A program made the position numbers and the translations under genes. Below are positions 31,476-40,452 of a stretch of 43,080 nucleotides of DNA, piece after piece. This DNA comes from a virus: the IMG/VR virus record IMGVR_UViG_3300017746_000031, positions 1 through 43,080 of that record; one strand, 5' to 3'. How positions within the stretch are numbered: the first letter of the stretch is position 1; each line of letters begins with the position of its first letter. Below the pieces are notes generated by a model. The model did not search any database, was not told the origin of the DNA, and was given only the letters and a program-made list of their open reading frames with translations.

Positions 31476-34400
31476 TGGCAGAACTAAAGCTCAACTCTTT
31501 CTTTGACGAAGCAGATGTCGAGGAACAAAATGAATTGGTAATACCAGATGAATCTGATGTTCCTTATCTGACAAGGGCCGAGTCGGATGCTGAGTATGAT
31601 CGCAATAAGAACCGTACTGCATTTCAATCTGCTGCTGCATTTGTAGATGGATTTGATTTTACTGGTTATGCTAAAGAAACTTGGTTACCTGCATTGACTA
31701 ATGAATCTATTTTAAAAGGTTTAATTAGTGGCGATAAGAGTGCCTACAAGGCAGTAGGTAGAGCAGCAGAACTTGGGACTAGGGATCTTGGTAGGTTGGG
31801 CAAGATGATCATCGAGAAGTCATTGGAATCTGATGACCTTACCGAAGATCAGAAGAAGGCGAATCATCATGCTAGGCAAAATGAAATGCTTACTTATCAG
31901 TACGCTGCTAGACCAGCGTTCATAGAGCAAGCAGCAGACGGCAAGTACAAAGAAGATATTAATGCACTAGCAGATGTCCTTGATGTCACAGTTGCATTGC
32001 CATCAGCAGGTATATTTGTAAAAGGATACACAAGTGCTATAAGAAAAGGTATTAAGGGGGCAGCAAAGGCTGCTATTCCAGTAACCAAAGGAATGACCAA
32101 AGCTGCGGATATTGCAAATAAGGTGTTTAAGATTCCAGAAAAAGTTGCTGGTTCTAATGTAATGACATTTGCTAATGCAATTGGTGCAAGTGCATGGGCA
32201 TTGGGTGATAGTGCTAATCTACTGGTAGGTACTGCGGCATTTACCGTTGGTAAGATGGCATCCAATTTCGCTACCAAGGCAGGAAGAAACTTAGCCGAAG
32301 TGCAAAAAGTTTTTTCAAAACCTAGTTCACATGAGAGGTTTTTATTTCGTTTATCTACTAGTCCAGATGTAAGTCCAAAAATCAGAAAGCTTGCAACTAG
32401 GGCGATAAAGATGCATGGCACAAAAATGTATGATGTTGCATTTGATGCCTTGGTCGCAGGAACATCAGCAGGTGCTTTGCAAGTAGCACTACAGTATGCA
32501 TCTGGGGCATCTGATGAGCAGGCAGGCAATGCATTTAGTACTGGTATGGCAATGGGTGGGCCTATGGGTGCAGCGTTTGGCCCAAGGGGTTCTGGTAAGA
32601 ATACTGCATCCACGGCAGGTGGTAAATTAACTGCTAGATCGCAGAAGAGTATACAGGAGTATATGGCCAGAAAGAACTCTAACTATGCAGCTAAAGACAT
32701 TGCTGAGTTAGCAAGTGTAAGTCCAGATAGTGCGGTTAATCTTGCAACTATAGATGCACTGGCCCCCATTGAAGGACTGAGGGTTCAGATACTAGACATG
32801 AATGAACTTGCTGATCATTTATCTAAGGAGACAGGTACCAAGATAAGTAAAGATGAAGTGCCTCAAGCTCATTACGATAGGGACATGGGTGTAATGATTT
32901 TGAATGCAGATGACATGGTTGCATCTGTCCAAGAAGCCACACATATATTTTCCCATGAATTGGGTCATCACTTTATGAAGCAAAGACTGGGACTAGATAT
33001 ATCTACTCGCAGGCAAGTGCTTGAAAGTTTTGAGGATCCAGAAGGTAAGGAATTTCATTTCTTAAATGATAAGGGTAATCGCATAGAAACAATCCAACCG
33101 ATTAAATTAAATGCCGAGGCTCAAGCATTTGCACAGGCATACTCTGATCGAGTAAGGAAGACTAGTCCCCAGCTTGCTGACAGAATATTAAAAGATGCAT
33201 CCGTATTAGCCGAGGAGTTAGGTGCTGATATGTTTGCCACTGCATTCGGAGACAATCCAAATGCATTTGAGATGTTCCAGCCAGAGTTTCGTGCTACCAT
33301 TCTTGGCGGCATGAGAACTGCACTTAGTAAGTTTGGTTTAGTGGATCCCAAAAGCGGAGCAGCTAATGCAATAATGCCAGATCTAAAGGTACCAAAAGCA
33401 TTGAAGAACATGTACAAAAATTACATGGAGGAATCAAGGAACCTGCAAGCAGAACGGGCAGATGCAGTAGACACAGGCAAGAAGGTCTTTCCTAAAAAAG
33501 GAGATACGGCACAGGCATCCTTTCAGAAACAAAAAGGTGGATTAACTTGGGACAAGTTGGCTGGAAATGATTTCTTGCTTAAAGACCAGCAGATGTTTGA
33601 CGAGTTTGCTGATGTAATGAATAGGGTCACCCAAGATCTGGACAAGAAATATGTTGGGCTGGGCCGAGATGCATCCAATCAAAATATGCATCCAGAGATT
33701 AGGGAGTTTATCAAGAAGCACTCCCTGCGGCCAGATAGTGTTGATGCTATACTCAACCTTGCACAAGATTTAATCGACTCAAGAGAGACCGTACAGATAG
33801 GACACAGGACAGGTAAGCAAAACGAGTGGTCTGATTATAATCCATACCTCATTTCAGATGTAACTTTATTTGGATTTCAGTTCTCACCCAAGGCACCAAG
33901 TAAACGGAAGAACAGAAAGACTGGTGAGACTAAGGTTCAGTACCCTGCCATGAAGGTAATGGCATATAAGAATGAAGTGGTTGAGTCCAACATCATGGCA
34001 ATGGCCCAAGCTGGGCTATTGAAAGATTACGGTAATGACCCACAGGCATTTGCTAGAGCATTAACAGAACATTCCAAAACTGCATTCCGTAAATACGGGC
34101 CAGAGGCACAGATCAACCCAGAGGGTAAAGGAGAAAATGAGTTATTTGCTATGGCATTTGGCTCGACTACTCTCAAGGCAGATTCATTGAAGCAACCAAT
34201 GAACAAACAGTTCTGGTCAAAGGAAGGTAACGGAATCAAGAATGGTATTAAGTCTTACTATATTGGTGAATTAATTGGTGCAGCCAGAACAGGCACAACA
34301 GGATTTGCGGTAGACTATTACAATATGCGTGACAACTTTTTGCCATCAGCATCAAGGGGTACAAACTACGATGCATCGAAGGCAGATATGTTGGAGTCAG

Positions 34401-37400
34401 CAATTGTAGTTGCGGCAGGGAAATCAAACAAGCGGCCAAGGATTGAAGGACTACAACAAGCAGCAAAAGATCTTAGGGCTGGATTAATCGATCAGTCACA
34501 GTACGCAGATTTAGTTGACGAAAACTTACCAGTTGGGCCACTGACTAAACAGGACATTATCCCAGAGACATTAGAAAGAATCTCTGAGGCAATCTCTAGG
34601 CAGGGTAATGACAAAAAAATTTCCAAGATCAATCGCAGGGATGATCTGAAGACTGGAGACAAGGCATCTCTGAGGCTGGACATACCCAGCTATGATGGCC
34701 CAATGAAAGCATGGGTACCAACTATCTATGTAAATAAGAAAACAGTTTCCCATCAGTCTACGGCCGTAGTTACTAATGCCGCATTTGGTAACCCACATAA
34801 GAGTGCTTTGCGAGTAGCTGAAGGTGGGGCTAAAGGCCCGTTTGCAGTCATTGATGGTACCTACAAAAAGATGTCCGAAAAAGCTGCGGCAAACCTAGCT
34901 AAACGGGCATTAGAAAATAAGGACGGTACATGGACACAGGTTGGGTTTGATCCAGAGAGACACTCCTATTTCTATGACCGTGGAGACCATAGGATTGCAG
35001 TGGAAAGTGCAGACATGGTTGTGCAGGTAGGTCGATCAGTATTTGCCAAGAATGCAAAGAAGGAACTGGCAGGTAAGACTTTTGGTAAGGATGGATTCTT
35101 TATGCCTGCAAAGAAGGGAACCACTGACACTAAGGCATTCAAGGATTGGTTTGGTAAATCAAAAGTATTAGATGAAAAAGGTGAACCAAGGGTAGTTTAT
35201 CATGGAACCAGAAGTGAGTTTAATAAATTTGAAACTCCATCAATGTTTCATATTGATCCACGATATACTGAAAACATAGGAGATCGAACAAATCCAGTTT
35301 ACCTTAGTATAAAAAATCCTGCTAATTTAAGGGAAATGAATCTTTCGCCAAGTGATCCTAACTTTAGGGACACAGTTAAAGATTTAGAAAGAATGGGTTA
35401 CGATGGAGCAGAATACAGGAACGAAGTTTTCATTGCATTCAAGCCAACCCAAATTAAGTCTGCCACAGGTAATAAAGGTACATTTGACTCTGGTAATCCA
35501 GACATCAGATACATGCCTGCCAAGCAGGGTGACGGTGTAAAACTTCCAGTATTAAAGAAAGGTAGTGGATGGTTATTTCCTAACGGTGGATTCCTTGAGT
35601 CCGATTACGCAAGTCACGAACAAGCACTTGCTAGATTCATGGATGAGTTTCCAGAGAGTGACCGATATAAAAATAAAATCGTAAGCAGTAAGGAAAAAAC
35701 TATGACACTCAAAGGCCTTGATGCTGGCTTAATGCGTGTAAAAAGAGACGGGAAGTTTGTTTACTTTCAAGGCAACTTAACTCCTGCAATGAAGGGCCTT
35801 ATTGAGCAAGCAGGCATCGAGTATGACTTCACTGCTATGCATGATGGTAGCTCGAAGGGTAGTAGAGAAAATACATCTTTAATATATACACCACCAAGGG
35901 GTAACTTCATGCCCCAGAAAAAAGATTGGGAAGGGCCATCATTGCCGCCCAGAAAAATTAAGGCAGCAGCTAGGCAGGACGGAATTCAAGCATCAATAGG
36001 TGTGGCTGCATTGCGTGAGCAAACTCTTTCATCACTACCCTTTGCCCAAAGGATGGCCAAGCAGGCATACTTCAAAAGATTTATGTCTCAGAATAAAAAG
36101 ATCCTTAATCAATTAGGTATGGTAGTTGAGGATTCCTACCAAACAATTGGGGGATGGGAAGACACAGAACTTAACTCTATAGCTAGAGAAAACTCACAAA
36201 GAATTAATGTAAAGTTTGAGCGGCCAGAGGATCTGGAAACGGCAGTAGCACTACTTGGTTCCCTTGCTCCAGAAATACAAAACTCCGTAATGACAGTGGA
36301 GTATAGCACTAGGGGTAAGCAGCGAGAGTATGTCTTGGATATTGACCCCCAGAAAGCAGAAGAATTGACTTCGCTTGAAACATTAAGTAATTATAATCTT
36401 CAAGGAGGATTTACCTATGATACCGAAACAAACAAACTCATATTTGCCACAGACTCAAAGTCAGCAGCCGAAAGCGTTGAACGATTCATCGATGACTACA
36501 ACGGACGAGGGATCCAAAACGGAACCTTCCGAAAAGCAAAAGTCAACTGGCCGATCTCTAAAGGATATCGACAATCACTTGCTCTCGATAGGATTCACCG
36601 ACTCTACGGAGGAGATGATTGGAAAAACCTCCATCAACTTGCGGATGAAGCAAGGCAGCGACTAAGCTATAATCCAAAGAAAGCGGCCCAGAAAGTTTTA
36701 AGGGGCAAGGCTAAAGCCAAGGCATCCAAGACTCACTACAAGAAAGAGGGGAAGATTATTTCGACACATGACTCATTAATTGTTGAGCCAAATGTCATCG
36801 CTAAAGATAAGAATTATGTAACCAAGAAATTGGAGACAATGTCCGAGCGTGGATGGAATCAATTACTTGAAGCAAATTACCTTGCGGATTCACTGCAATC
36901 ACAGATGGATGATGGTGGAACGGGGCCAGAGAATTGGGCTAAGATTAATACCTTACGCACACAAAAAAGTATTCCGACAGAAATTGCTATACCTCCTGCA
37001 ACATTACATAGATGGATAACTGAGGAAGGTTCCTTCCAGAAGTTTTTCTCTGATAAAGTAAAAGAGGATCCAGAGTATTTACAGTCAGCATTAGATGGTT
37101 TAGCCAGCGTTATGCCTAATCACGATATGGCCAAGCAAGGCAAGATACCTACGATAATGACTGCACTCCATGCAATGTGGGGAGTCATGTCTATATCTGC
37201 TGCACCAGTAGCACAGGAATCTGGTTGGATTCAACTGGTCAACGACAAGGATACATTAAATTATTTGTATGATTCCATTGATGGAACATTTGACTTATCA
37301 CTTGATGACTGGGAGTTGCATGTATCTAAGTTCTTAAAGTCTGTTAAGGATGGAGGAATCATGGCAGATGTTCTAGATAAAGAAGGCAGGCCAGCAATCG

Positions 37401-38161
37401 GAAAAAATGGCAAGCCAAAGAAGAGGCCGTTTGCAGGTAACTCAGTTACCATGAATGCTAACTCAATGCACAAGGTTCTAAAAGAATTTAACGGCAGGTG
37501 GGATCAGTTAAATGGCATTATAAATAACGGTGACCTTACTGGATCTCAGATGAGAGATGAGTTCTTTAAGCAAGGATTTGGAGGTGCTTATCTTGGCAAT
37601 AAAATTCTATCATTTGTACTTGCTACTGTAGCAAGGGATGACCTTGTTATTATAGACCGTTGGCAATTAATTAACCTTTGGTCGGACTACCTTGATAAGA
37701 AATCTGATGGGCGGCCATTTAGATATGAGAAAGACGGCACACCTGTTGAGAAAACTAATTTCTATGACACATATGTGAATTTACTTTCTGGCACAGAAGG
37801 TCTGGCGGTATTTAAAAGTATCGAGGTTGCCATGAATAAGTTGATCGAAAAGAACCAACAATTCTTGACTGAACAACTATCTTCACATGGACTGGAACCA
37901 AGCATATTTGCATTACACTGGATTACATGGAACATGGTCAAGAAGGAGGCAGTGGGCCACAGTTCACTTGATGTGACACAGAAATACTTACTAGAAAAAA
38001 GATATCCAAATGACATACTTCAAAGACAAAAATTCATCGAAGACTTCACAGGCGAAACCAAATCAACGGAAGAGGTTGTCCGCAAAATCGGAGGGGGCAG
38101 GGAAAGGTACAAGCACACAGTCGAAAAAGGAAAAAACCCGTACATCCAGATTCAGCGATGA
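31475..38161 (+). CDS. Giant polyvalent protein with HELGH metalloprotease and ADP-ribosyltransferase-like domains
   Basis: The product is 2228 residues. Domains in order: a helical N-terminus with Ala/Gly-rich, membrane-like segments (~160-250); a zincin motif HELGHH (494-499) with a possible third ligand in EELGADMF (~579-586); a polyvalent-protein module from DIPSYDGPMKAWVPTIYVNK (~1066) to ERHSYFYDRGDHRIAVES (~1190); an ART-like region from FKDWFGKSKVLDEKGEPRVV to FKPTQIKSATGNKGTFDSGN (~1222-1345); then ~850 residues without recognised motifs. Polyvalent proteins enter the cell with the DNA and disarm host defences or modify host proteins. A place after two internal-protein genes fits that. 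Targets are unknown. Confidence 0.8.
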   Translation: MAELKLNSFFDEADVEEQNELVIPDESDVPYLTRAESDAEYDRNKNRTAFQSAAAFVDGFDFTGYAKETWLPALTNESILKGLISGDKSAYKAVGRAAELGTRDLGRLGKMIIEKSLESDDLTEDQKKANHHARQNEMLTYQYAARPAFIEQAADGKYKEDINALADVLDVTVALPSAGIFVKGYTSAIRKGIKGAAKAAIPVTKGMTKAADIANKVFKIPEKVAGSNVMTFANAIGASAWALGDSANLLVGTAAFTVGKMASNFATKAGRNLAEVQKVFSKPSSHERFLFRLSTSPDVSPKIRKLATRAIKMHGTKMYDVAFDALVAGTSAGALQVALQYASGASDEQAGNAFSTGMAMGGPMGAAFGPRGSGKNTASTAGGKLTARSQKSIQEYMARKNSNYAAKDIAELASVSPDSAVNLATIDALAPIEGLRVQILDMNELADHLSKETGTKISKDEVPQAHYDRDMGVMILNADDMVASVQEATHIFSHELGHHFMKQRLGLDISTRRQVLESFEDPEGKEFHFLNDKGNRIETIQPIKLNAEAQAFAQAYSDRVRKTSPQLADRILKDASVLAEELGADMFATAFGDNPNAFEMFQPEFRATILGGMRTALSKFGLVDPKSGAANAIMPDLKVPKALKNMYKNYMEESRNLQAERADAVDTGKKVFPKKGDTAQASFQKQKGGLTWDKLAGNDFLLKDQQMFDEFADVMNRVTQDLDKKYVGLGRDASNQNMHPEIREFIKKHSLRPDSVDAILNLAQDLIDSRETVQIGHRTGKQNEWSDYNPYLISDVTLFGFQFSPKAPSKRKNRKTGETKVQYPAMKVMAYKNEVVESNIMAMAQAGLLKDYGNDPQAFARALTEHSKTAFRKYGPEAQINPEGKGENELFAMAFGSTTLKADSLKQPMNKQFWSKEGNGIKNGIKSYYIGELIGAARTGTTGFAVDYYNMRDNFLPSASRGTNYDASKADMLESAIVVAAGKSNKRPRIEGLQQAAKDLRAGLIDQSQYADLVDENLPVGPLTKQDIIPETLERISEAISRQGNDKKISKINRRDDLKTGDKASLRLDIPSYDGPMKAWVPTIYVNKKTVSHQSTAVVTNAAFGNPHKSALRVAEGGAKGPFAVIDGTYKKMSEKAAANLAKRALENKDGTWTQVGFDPERHSYFYDRGDHRIAVESADMVVQVGRSVFAKNAKKELAGKTFGKDGFFMPAKKGTTDTKAFKDWFGKSKVLDEKGEPRVVYHGTRSEFNKFETPSMFHIDPRYTENIGDRTNPVYLSIKNPANLREMNLSPSDPNFRDTVKDLERMGYDGAEYRNEVFIAFKPTQIKSATGNKGTFDSGNPDIRYMPAKQGDGVKLPVLKKGSGWLFPNGGFLESDYASHEQALARFMDEFPESDRYKNKIVSSKEKTMTLKGLDAGLMRVKRDGKFVYFQGNLTPAMKGLIEQAGIEYDFTAMHDGSSKGSRENTSLIYTPPRGNFMPQKKDWEGPSLPPRKIKAAARQDGIQASIGVAALREQTLSSLPFAQRMAKQAYFKRFMSQNKKILNQLGMVVEDSYQTIGGWEDTELNSIARENSQRINVKFERPEDLETAVALLGSLAPEIQNSVMTVEYSTRGKQREYVLDIDPQKAEELTSLETLSNYNLQGGFTYDTETNKLIFATDSKSAAESVERFIDDYNGRGIQNGTFRKAKVNWPISKGYRQSLALDRIHRLYGGDDWKNLHQLADEARQRLSYNPKKAAQKVLRGKAKAKASKTHYKKEGKIISTHDSLIVEPNVIAKDKNYVTKKLETMSERGWNQLLEANYLADSLQSQMDDGGTGPENWAKINTLRTQKSIPTEIAIPPATLHRWITEEGSFQKFFSDKVKEDPEYLQSALDGLASVMPNHDMAKQGKIPTIMTALHAMWGVMSISAAPVAQESGWIQLVNDKDTLNYLYDSIDGTFDLSLDDWELHVSKFLKSVKDGGIMADVLDKEGRPAIGKNGKPKKRPFAGNSVTMNANSMHKVLKEFNGRWDQLNGIINNGDLTGSQMRDEFFKQGFGGAYLGNKILSFVLATVARDDLVIIDRWQLINLWSDYLDKKSDGRPFRYEKDGTPVEKTNFYDTYVNLLSGTEGLAVFKSIEVAMNKLIEKNQQFLTEQLSSHGLEPSIFALHWITWNMVKKEAVGHSSLDVTQKYLLEKRYPNDILQRQKFIEDFTGETKSTEEVVRKIGGGRERYKHTVEKGKNPYIQIQR

Positions 38162-38234
38162 GGATTTAAAGGCACTAGAAAGATTTACGGATTACGCACA
38201 AAAATCACCACCCATTGATGGAGGAATTAAATAA
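38010..38234 (+). CDS. 74-residue protein in the +1 frame over the end of the giant gene
   Basis: The frame overlaps the last 152 bp of the giant gene. The first ~45 residues are Lys/Ser/Thr/Gln-rich and may be a shadow. The end, SRFSDEDLKALERFTDYAQK with SPPIDGGIK, looks like a real folded helix. Its TAA shares a base with the next ATG (TAATG), and the GGAGG that serves that start lies inside it. There is no SD before 38010. It may be a separate gene, a +1 frameshift extension of the giant protein, or the trace of an indel. Confidence 0.45.
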   Translation: MTYFKDKNSSKTSQAKPNQRKRLSAKSEGAGKGTSTQSKKEKTRTSRFSDEDLKALERFTDYAQKSPPIDGGIK

Positions 38235-38365
38235 TGAGCGAAGAAGAAATAATTGAAGAAGAAATAGTTGAAGAGGTTGTAGTCGAGGAGAAATCCGAAG
38301 AGCAGCCACAGGCTGGAGGCCGCATGAACATTGCGGTTGTGGGTAATAACCCACTCTCTCGCTAG
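38234..38365 (+). CDS. 43-residue acidic protein
   Basis: The ATG at 38234 shares a base with the preceding TAA and has GGAGG about 10 nt upstream. The first half is almost all Glu/Ile/Val (MSEEEIIEEEIVEEVVVEEK), and the end is GRMNIAVVGNNPLSR. Codons near the end also form a hairpin, GTGGGT-AATA-ACCCAC (38339-38354), without a following T-run. An acidic peptide can mimic DNA, but that is speculation. Confidence 0.55.
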   Translation: MSEEEIIEEEIVEEVVVEEKSEEQPQAGGRMNIAVVGNNPLSR

Positions 38366-38375
38366 ACCAATTACT

Positions 38376-38439
38376 TTATGACACAGGCACCTAATCTTTT
38401 TTCTTGCTTCTTGCTTATTGTCTCCCTATAAGTAAGGGC
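38376..38439 (+). promoter_or_regulatory. Promoter of the shared leaderless family (start of cassette 2)
   Basis: The box TTATGACACA (38376-38385) lies 28 bp before -35 TTGCTT (38404-38409). A 17-bp spacer leads to -10 TATAAG (38427-38432), and the ATG at 38440 follows 7 nt later. A second TTGCTT (38411) and GTCTCCC (38420-38426) recur in the promoter at 40157. There is no properly spaced Shine-Dalgarno sequence. This is the best sigma-70 match of the four. Confidence 0.65.
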
Positions 38440-38805
38440 ATGAGCAACGAAATTATACATCTCTCACACGGTCAGCAAATTGTTGTCCCTTCTTTTAAAT
38501 ACCAAAACAAGATCCAACTTGTTACTCCACGGGGATATGCTCTCCATCATGGGGATTGCCCAGAGGAAGCTGAAGCTAGGGCAACAAAAAATGGTTGGGA
38601 CTTTCTTGCTTGCTTTAAGCATTGCTCGATTATCACTGCTGACTATGAGGGTAAAGCTGAAGCATTGGAAGCAGAACGCAAAGAATGGGAAGAGGCACAA
38701 CGCATTGAGCAAGGTGACATAGTCGAATGCGAGGGTCGTAGATATACGGTAAATGTCCTTAGAGAGAATGTCAGTGACCCTGTTAAATTTATTCCAGTAA
38801 ACTAA
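38440..38805 (+). CDS. Protein of unknown function, cassette 2
   Basis: The ATG at 38440 is chosen because the promoter's predicted start point falls there; the in-frame ATG at 38404 lies in the -35. The 121-residue product starts MSNEIIHLSHGQQIVVPSFK, has an Ala/Glu helix (EGKAEALEAERKEWEEAQRI) and ends with a small strand domain (GDIVECEGRRYTVNVL). The shape suggests two modules. No family is recognised. It is probably expressed early. Confidence 0.6.
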   Translation: MSNEIIHLSHGQQIVVPSFKYQNKIQLVTPRGYALHHGDCPEEAEARATKNGWDFLACFKHCSIITADYEGKAEALEAERKEWEEAQRIEQGDIVECEGRRYTVNVLRENVSDPVKFIPVN

Positions 38806-38818
38806 GGAGACCCACCAC

Positions 38819-39058
38819 ATGAACAACGAAATCAACTTATATAAAACACCTAAAGCACTTAAACTTTTCATTAAGTATTGCAGCGACTTCTACTTCAGTG
38901 AAACTGCACCATTTAGGCTAAAAGACTTACGAAAAGGTGATCTTACGAGTGCTTGCAAACTGGTGCAGAGACGAAAGGATTGTGAGTTCCTTGCTGACTC
39001 AACAGACCGTGAGAAAGTTAGGGACTTACTTTTTGATTTAGGGTACGAATACGCATAA
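38819..39058 (+). CDS. Small protein of unknown function, cassette 2
   Basis: The product is 79 residues, preceded by the module TAAGGAGACCCACCACATG in which the upstream stop (TAA) runs into AAGGAG. The protein is basic and helical (KALKLFIKYCSDFYFSETAP, then RLKDLRKGDLTSACKLVQRR) and starts MNNEI like its neighbours. There is no motif to assign a function. Confidence 0.6.
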   Translation: MNNEINLYKTPKALKLFIKYCSDFYFSETAPFRLKDLRKGDLTSACKLVQRRKDCEFLADSTDREKVRDLLFDLGYEYA

Positions 39059-39071
39059 GGAGACTAACCGA

Positions 39072-39287
39072 ATGAACAACATCACTTACAAAGATTATTA
39101 CGGATCATTAAGATTAAAGCACCAACTCGTTTATCTTGATGGTAAACTGGTAGGTAAAATACAATGTTTTGGATTTCACGGAGAACACTTTCGTTATTAT
39201 CCAAAATTAAACTCCAGAAAATATGGCGAAGGTGGAGAGGTGTTTGACTCACTTAGTGATTGCCAGAAAAGTTTAGAATCAGAATAA
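39072..39287 (+). CDS. Small protein of unknown function, cassette 2
   Basis: The product is 71 residues after the module TAAGGAGACTAACCGAATG. It reads as two strands (RLKHQLVYLDGKLVGKIQ), an aromatic turn (FGFHGEHFRYYPK) and EVFDSLSDCQKSLES. A strand-rich body followed by F-D-S-L-DCQ-SL is a compact layout seen in several small phage proteins, including the gene at 40221. No function is known. Confidence 0.6.
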   Translation: MNNITYKDYYGSLRLKHQLVYLDGKLVGKIQCFGFHGEHFRYYPKLNSRKYGEGGEVFDSLSDCQKSLESE

Positions 39288-39300
39288 GGAGACCAACCGA

Positions 39301-40155
39301 ATGAAACTTACATCAGACCAAATCTCAGACATTCCTTATGTCTTATTTATTAACGACAAAGGCCAAGGCTGGACACTCAATCGCCAGTACAAACTACAGT
39401 ATCACAATATTGGCGGCTGGAAGGGTCTACGCAGGGATGTTATTGAAAAGCTAATCCCTCTTGCCCTTAGATCAGAAAGCAAGGAAAAGGGCTACTGCCT
39501 CACTGACCCAGATGCAATACCATCATGGGCAAGGAAAGCATACCGAGTTCGCTCAGAGAATGCATCTTCATTTACTAATAGAGCAGGAGAACTTGAATAC
39601 TGTATCCGCACTGGATTACCTAGATCACGCTGGGATCGCAGTGGTAATTTCTGGCAAACAGAGTTTACTGCTTACTGGTTTGACCAGTGGGATGAGAAAA
39701 CCCAGCAGGCATTTTACAACCCACAGTTCGATAAAGGTGTTACATTTCATTTTAAAAAAGCCGCTCATGTTGCTGAAGAAATTAAAGACCGTAAAGCTGA
39801 AGTACGGGCAGACATTACCAAGCAATACCGTGAGGAATTTAGAATCCGTAAACCTTGGCTATCTGGTGGGGATTATCGAGTTTTTGTAACCAGTGATTCA
39901 AGCAGGGAAGCGGAACAATGCTGCGAGCGTTGGAATGATTGGTACTGGAACAGTGAAAGATTTACCATCAAGGATTTAAAAGATGCCATTGAGCATTTTA
40001 GAAGTAGGGCAGAACCAGTCGAGGGTACATATCACTTTGATATTGAAGGCGAGTACCGAGCAGCCAGCAGTTTTGAACAGGCAGAAAATTGCGAATACGA
40101 ATTGTGGGAAGATAGGTGGCAAGTCGATAAACTTGCTACGCTAGTGGTAAAATAA
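39301..40155 (+). CDS. Protein of unknown function, cassette 2 (largest member)
   Basis: The product is 284 residues after the module TAAGGAGACCAACCGAATG. It is rich in Trp, Tyr and charged residues (YDP-like turns, FWQTEFTAYWFDQWDEKTQQ, CCERWNDWYWNSERFTIKDL). The N-terminal KLTSDQISDIPYVLFINDKG is helix then strand. The many aromatic clusters suggest a globular, perhaps carbohydrate- or nucleic-acid-contacting, protein, but no catalytic motif is clear. It is followed by the second promoter of this cassette. Confidence 0.6.
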   Translation: MKLTSDQISDIPYVLFINDKGQGWTLNRQYKLQYHNIGGWKGLRRDVIEKLIPLALRSESKEKGYCLTDPDAIPSWARKAYRVRSENASSFTNRAGELEYCIRTGLPRSRWDRSGNFWQTEFTAYWFDQWDEKTQQAFYNPQFDKGVTFHFKKAAHVAEEIKDRKAEVRADITKQYREEFRIRKPWLSGGDYRVFVTSDSSREAEQCCERWNDWYWNSERFTIKDLKDAIEHFRSRAEPVEGTYHFDIEGEYRAASSFEQAENCEYELWEDRWQVDKLATLVVK

Positions 40156-40156
40156 T

Positions 40157-40220
40157 TTATGACACAAAGAACTTTTATTTAGTGCTTGCTTTCCGTCTCC
40201 CAATAAATAAGATTACCAAC
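40157..40220 (+). promoter_or_regulatory. Promoter of the shared leaderless family (second in cassette 2)
   Basis: TTATGACACA (40157-40166) lies 64 bp before the ATG, exactly as at 38376. Then come -35 TTGCTT (40186-40191), a 16-bp spacer and -10 TAAGAT (40208-40213), with 7 nt to the ATG at 40221. GTCTCCC (40195-40201) is shared with the 38376 promoter. No Shine-Dalgarno sequence is present. Confidence 0.6.
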
Positions 40221-40439
40221 ATGAACAACAAAATTACATATACTGCTAAAAAAATCGAAGCTGGGGTTTATTCCTACAGGGGTTGGAAAATTGAACGCAA
40301 AGTTTGGGCACTACCTAAATGCACCGAGTGGTGGGCAGAAAGAGAATCTGACGGTTGCGATGACTGTTACGATACCTTGGCTGATGCGAAGGATGGCATT
40401 GATGTTCAAATAGAAGCAGAACTTGAAGAAACTGCATAA
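40221..40439 (+). CDS. Small protein of unknown function, cassette 2
   Basis: The ATG at 40221 is the predicted transcription start; the in-frame ATG at 40182 lies in the promoter. The 72-residue product has KKIEAGVYSYRGWKIERKVW, then KCTEWWAERESDGCDDCYDT and LADAKDGIDVQIEAEL. The G-W-I...W...D-TLADAK-ID pattern (strands followed by a helix) is common in small phage proteins of unknown role and resembles the gene at 39072. Confidence 0.6.
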   Translation: MNNKITYTAKKIEAGVYSYRGWKIERKVWALPKCTEWWAERESDGCDDCYDTLADAKDGIDVQIEAELEETA

Positions 40440-40452
40440 GGAGACCAACTAC

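Noticed and set aside
31897-32613. A 238-codon open frame on the minus strand
   Set aside because: It lies wholly inside the giant + gene, has Ala/Pro-rich composition typical of an antisense shadow, and has no ribosome site. No minus-strand frame in the window has better support.
38120-38140. Programmed -1 frameshift at GGA AAA AAC near the end of the giant gene
   Set aside because: A -1 shift would add only about ten residues before a stop and would not reach the protein-like +1 frame, so -1 shifting has no evident product. The +1 possibility is kept as a finding.
38339-38354. Terminator hairpin GTGGGT-AATA-ACCCAC
   Set aside because: The stem is perfect but no T-run follows directly, and it lies inside the coding end of a small ORF.
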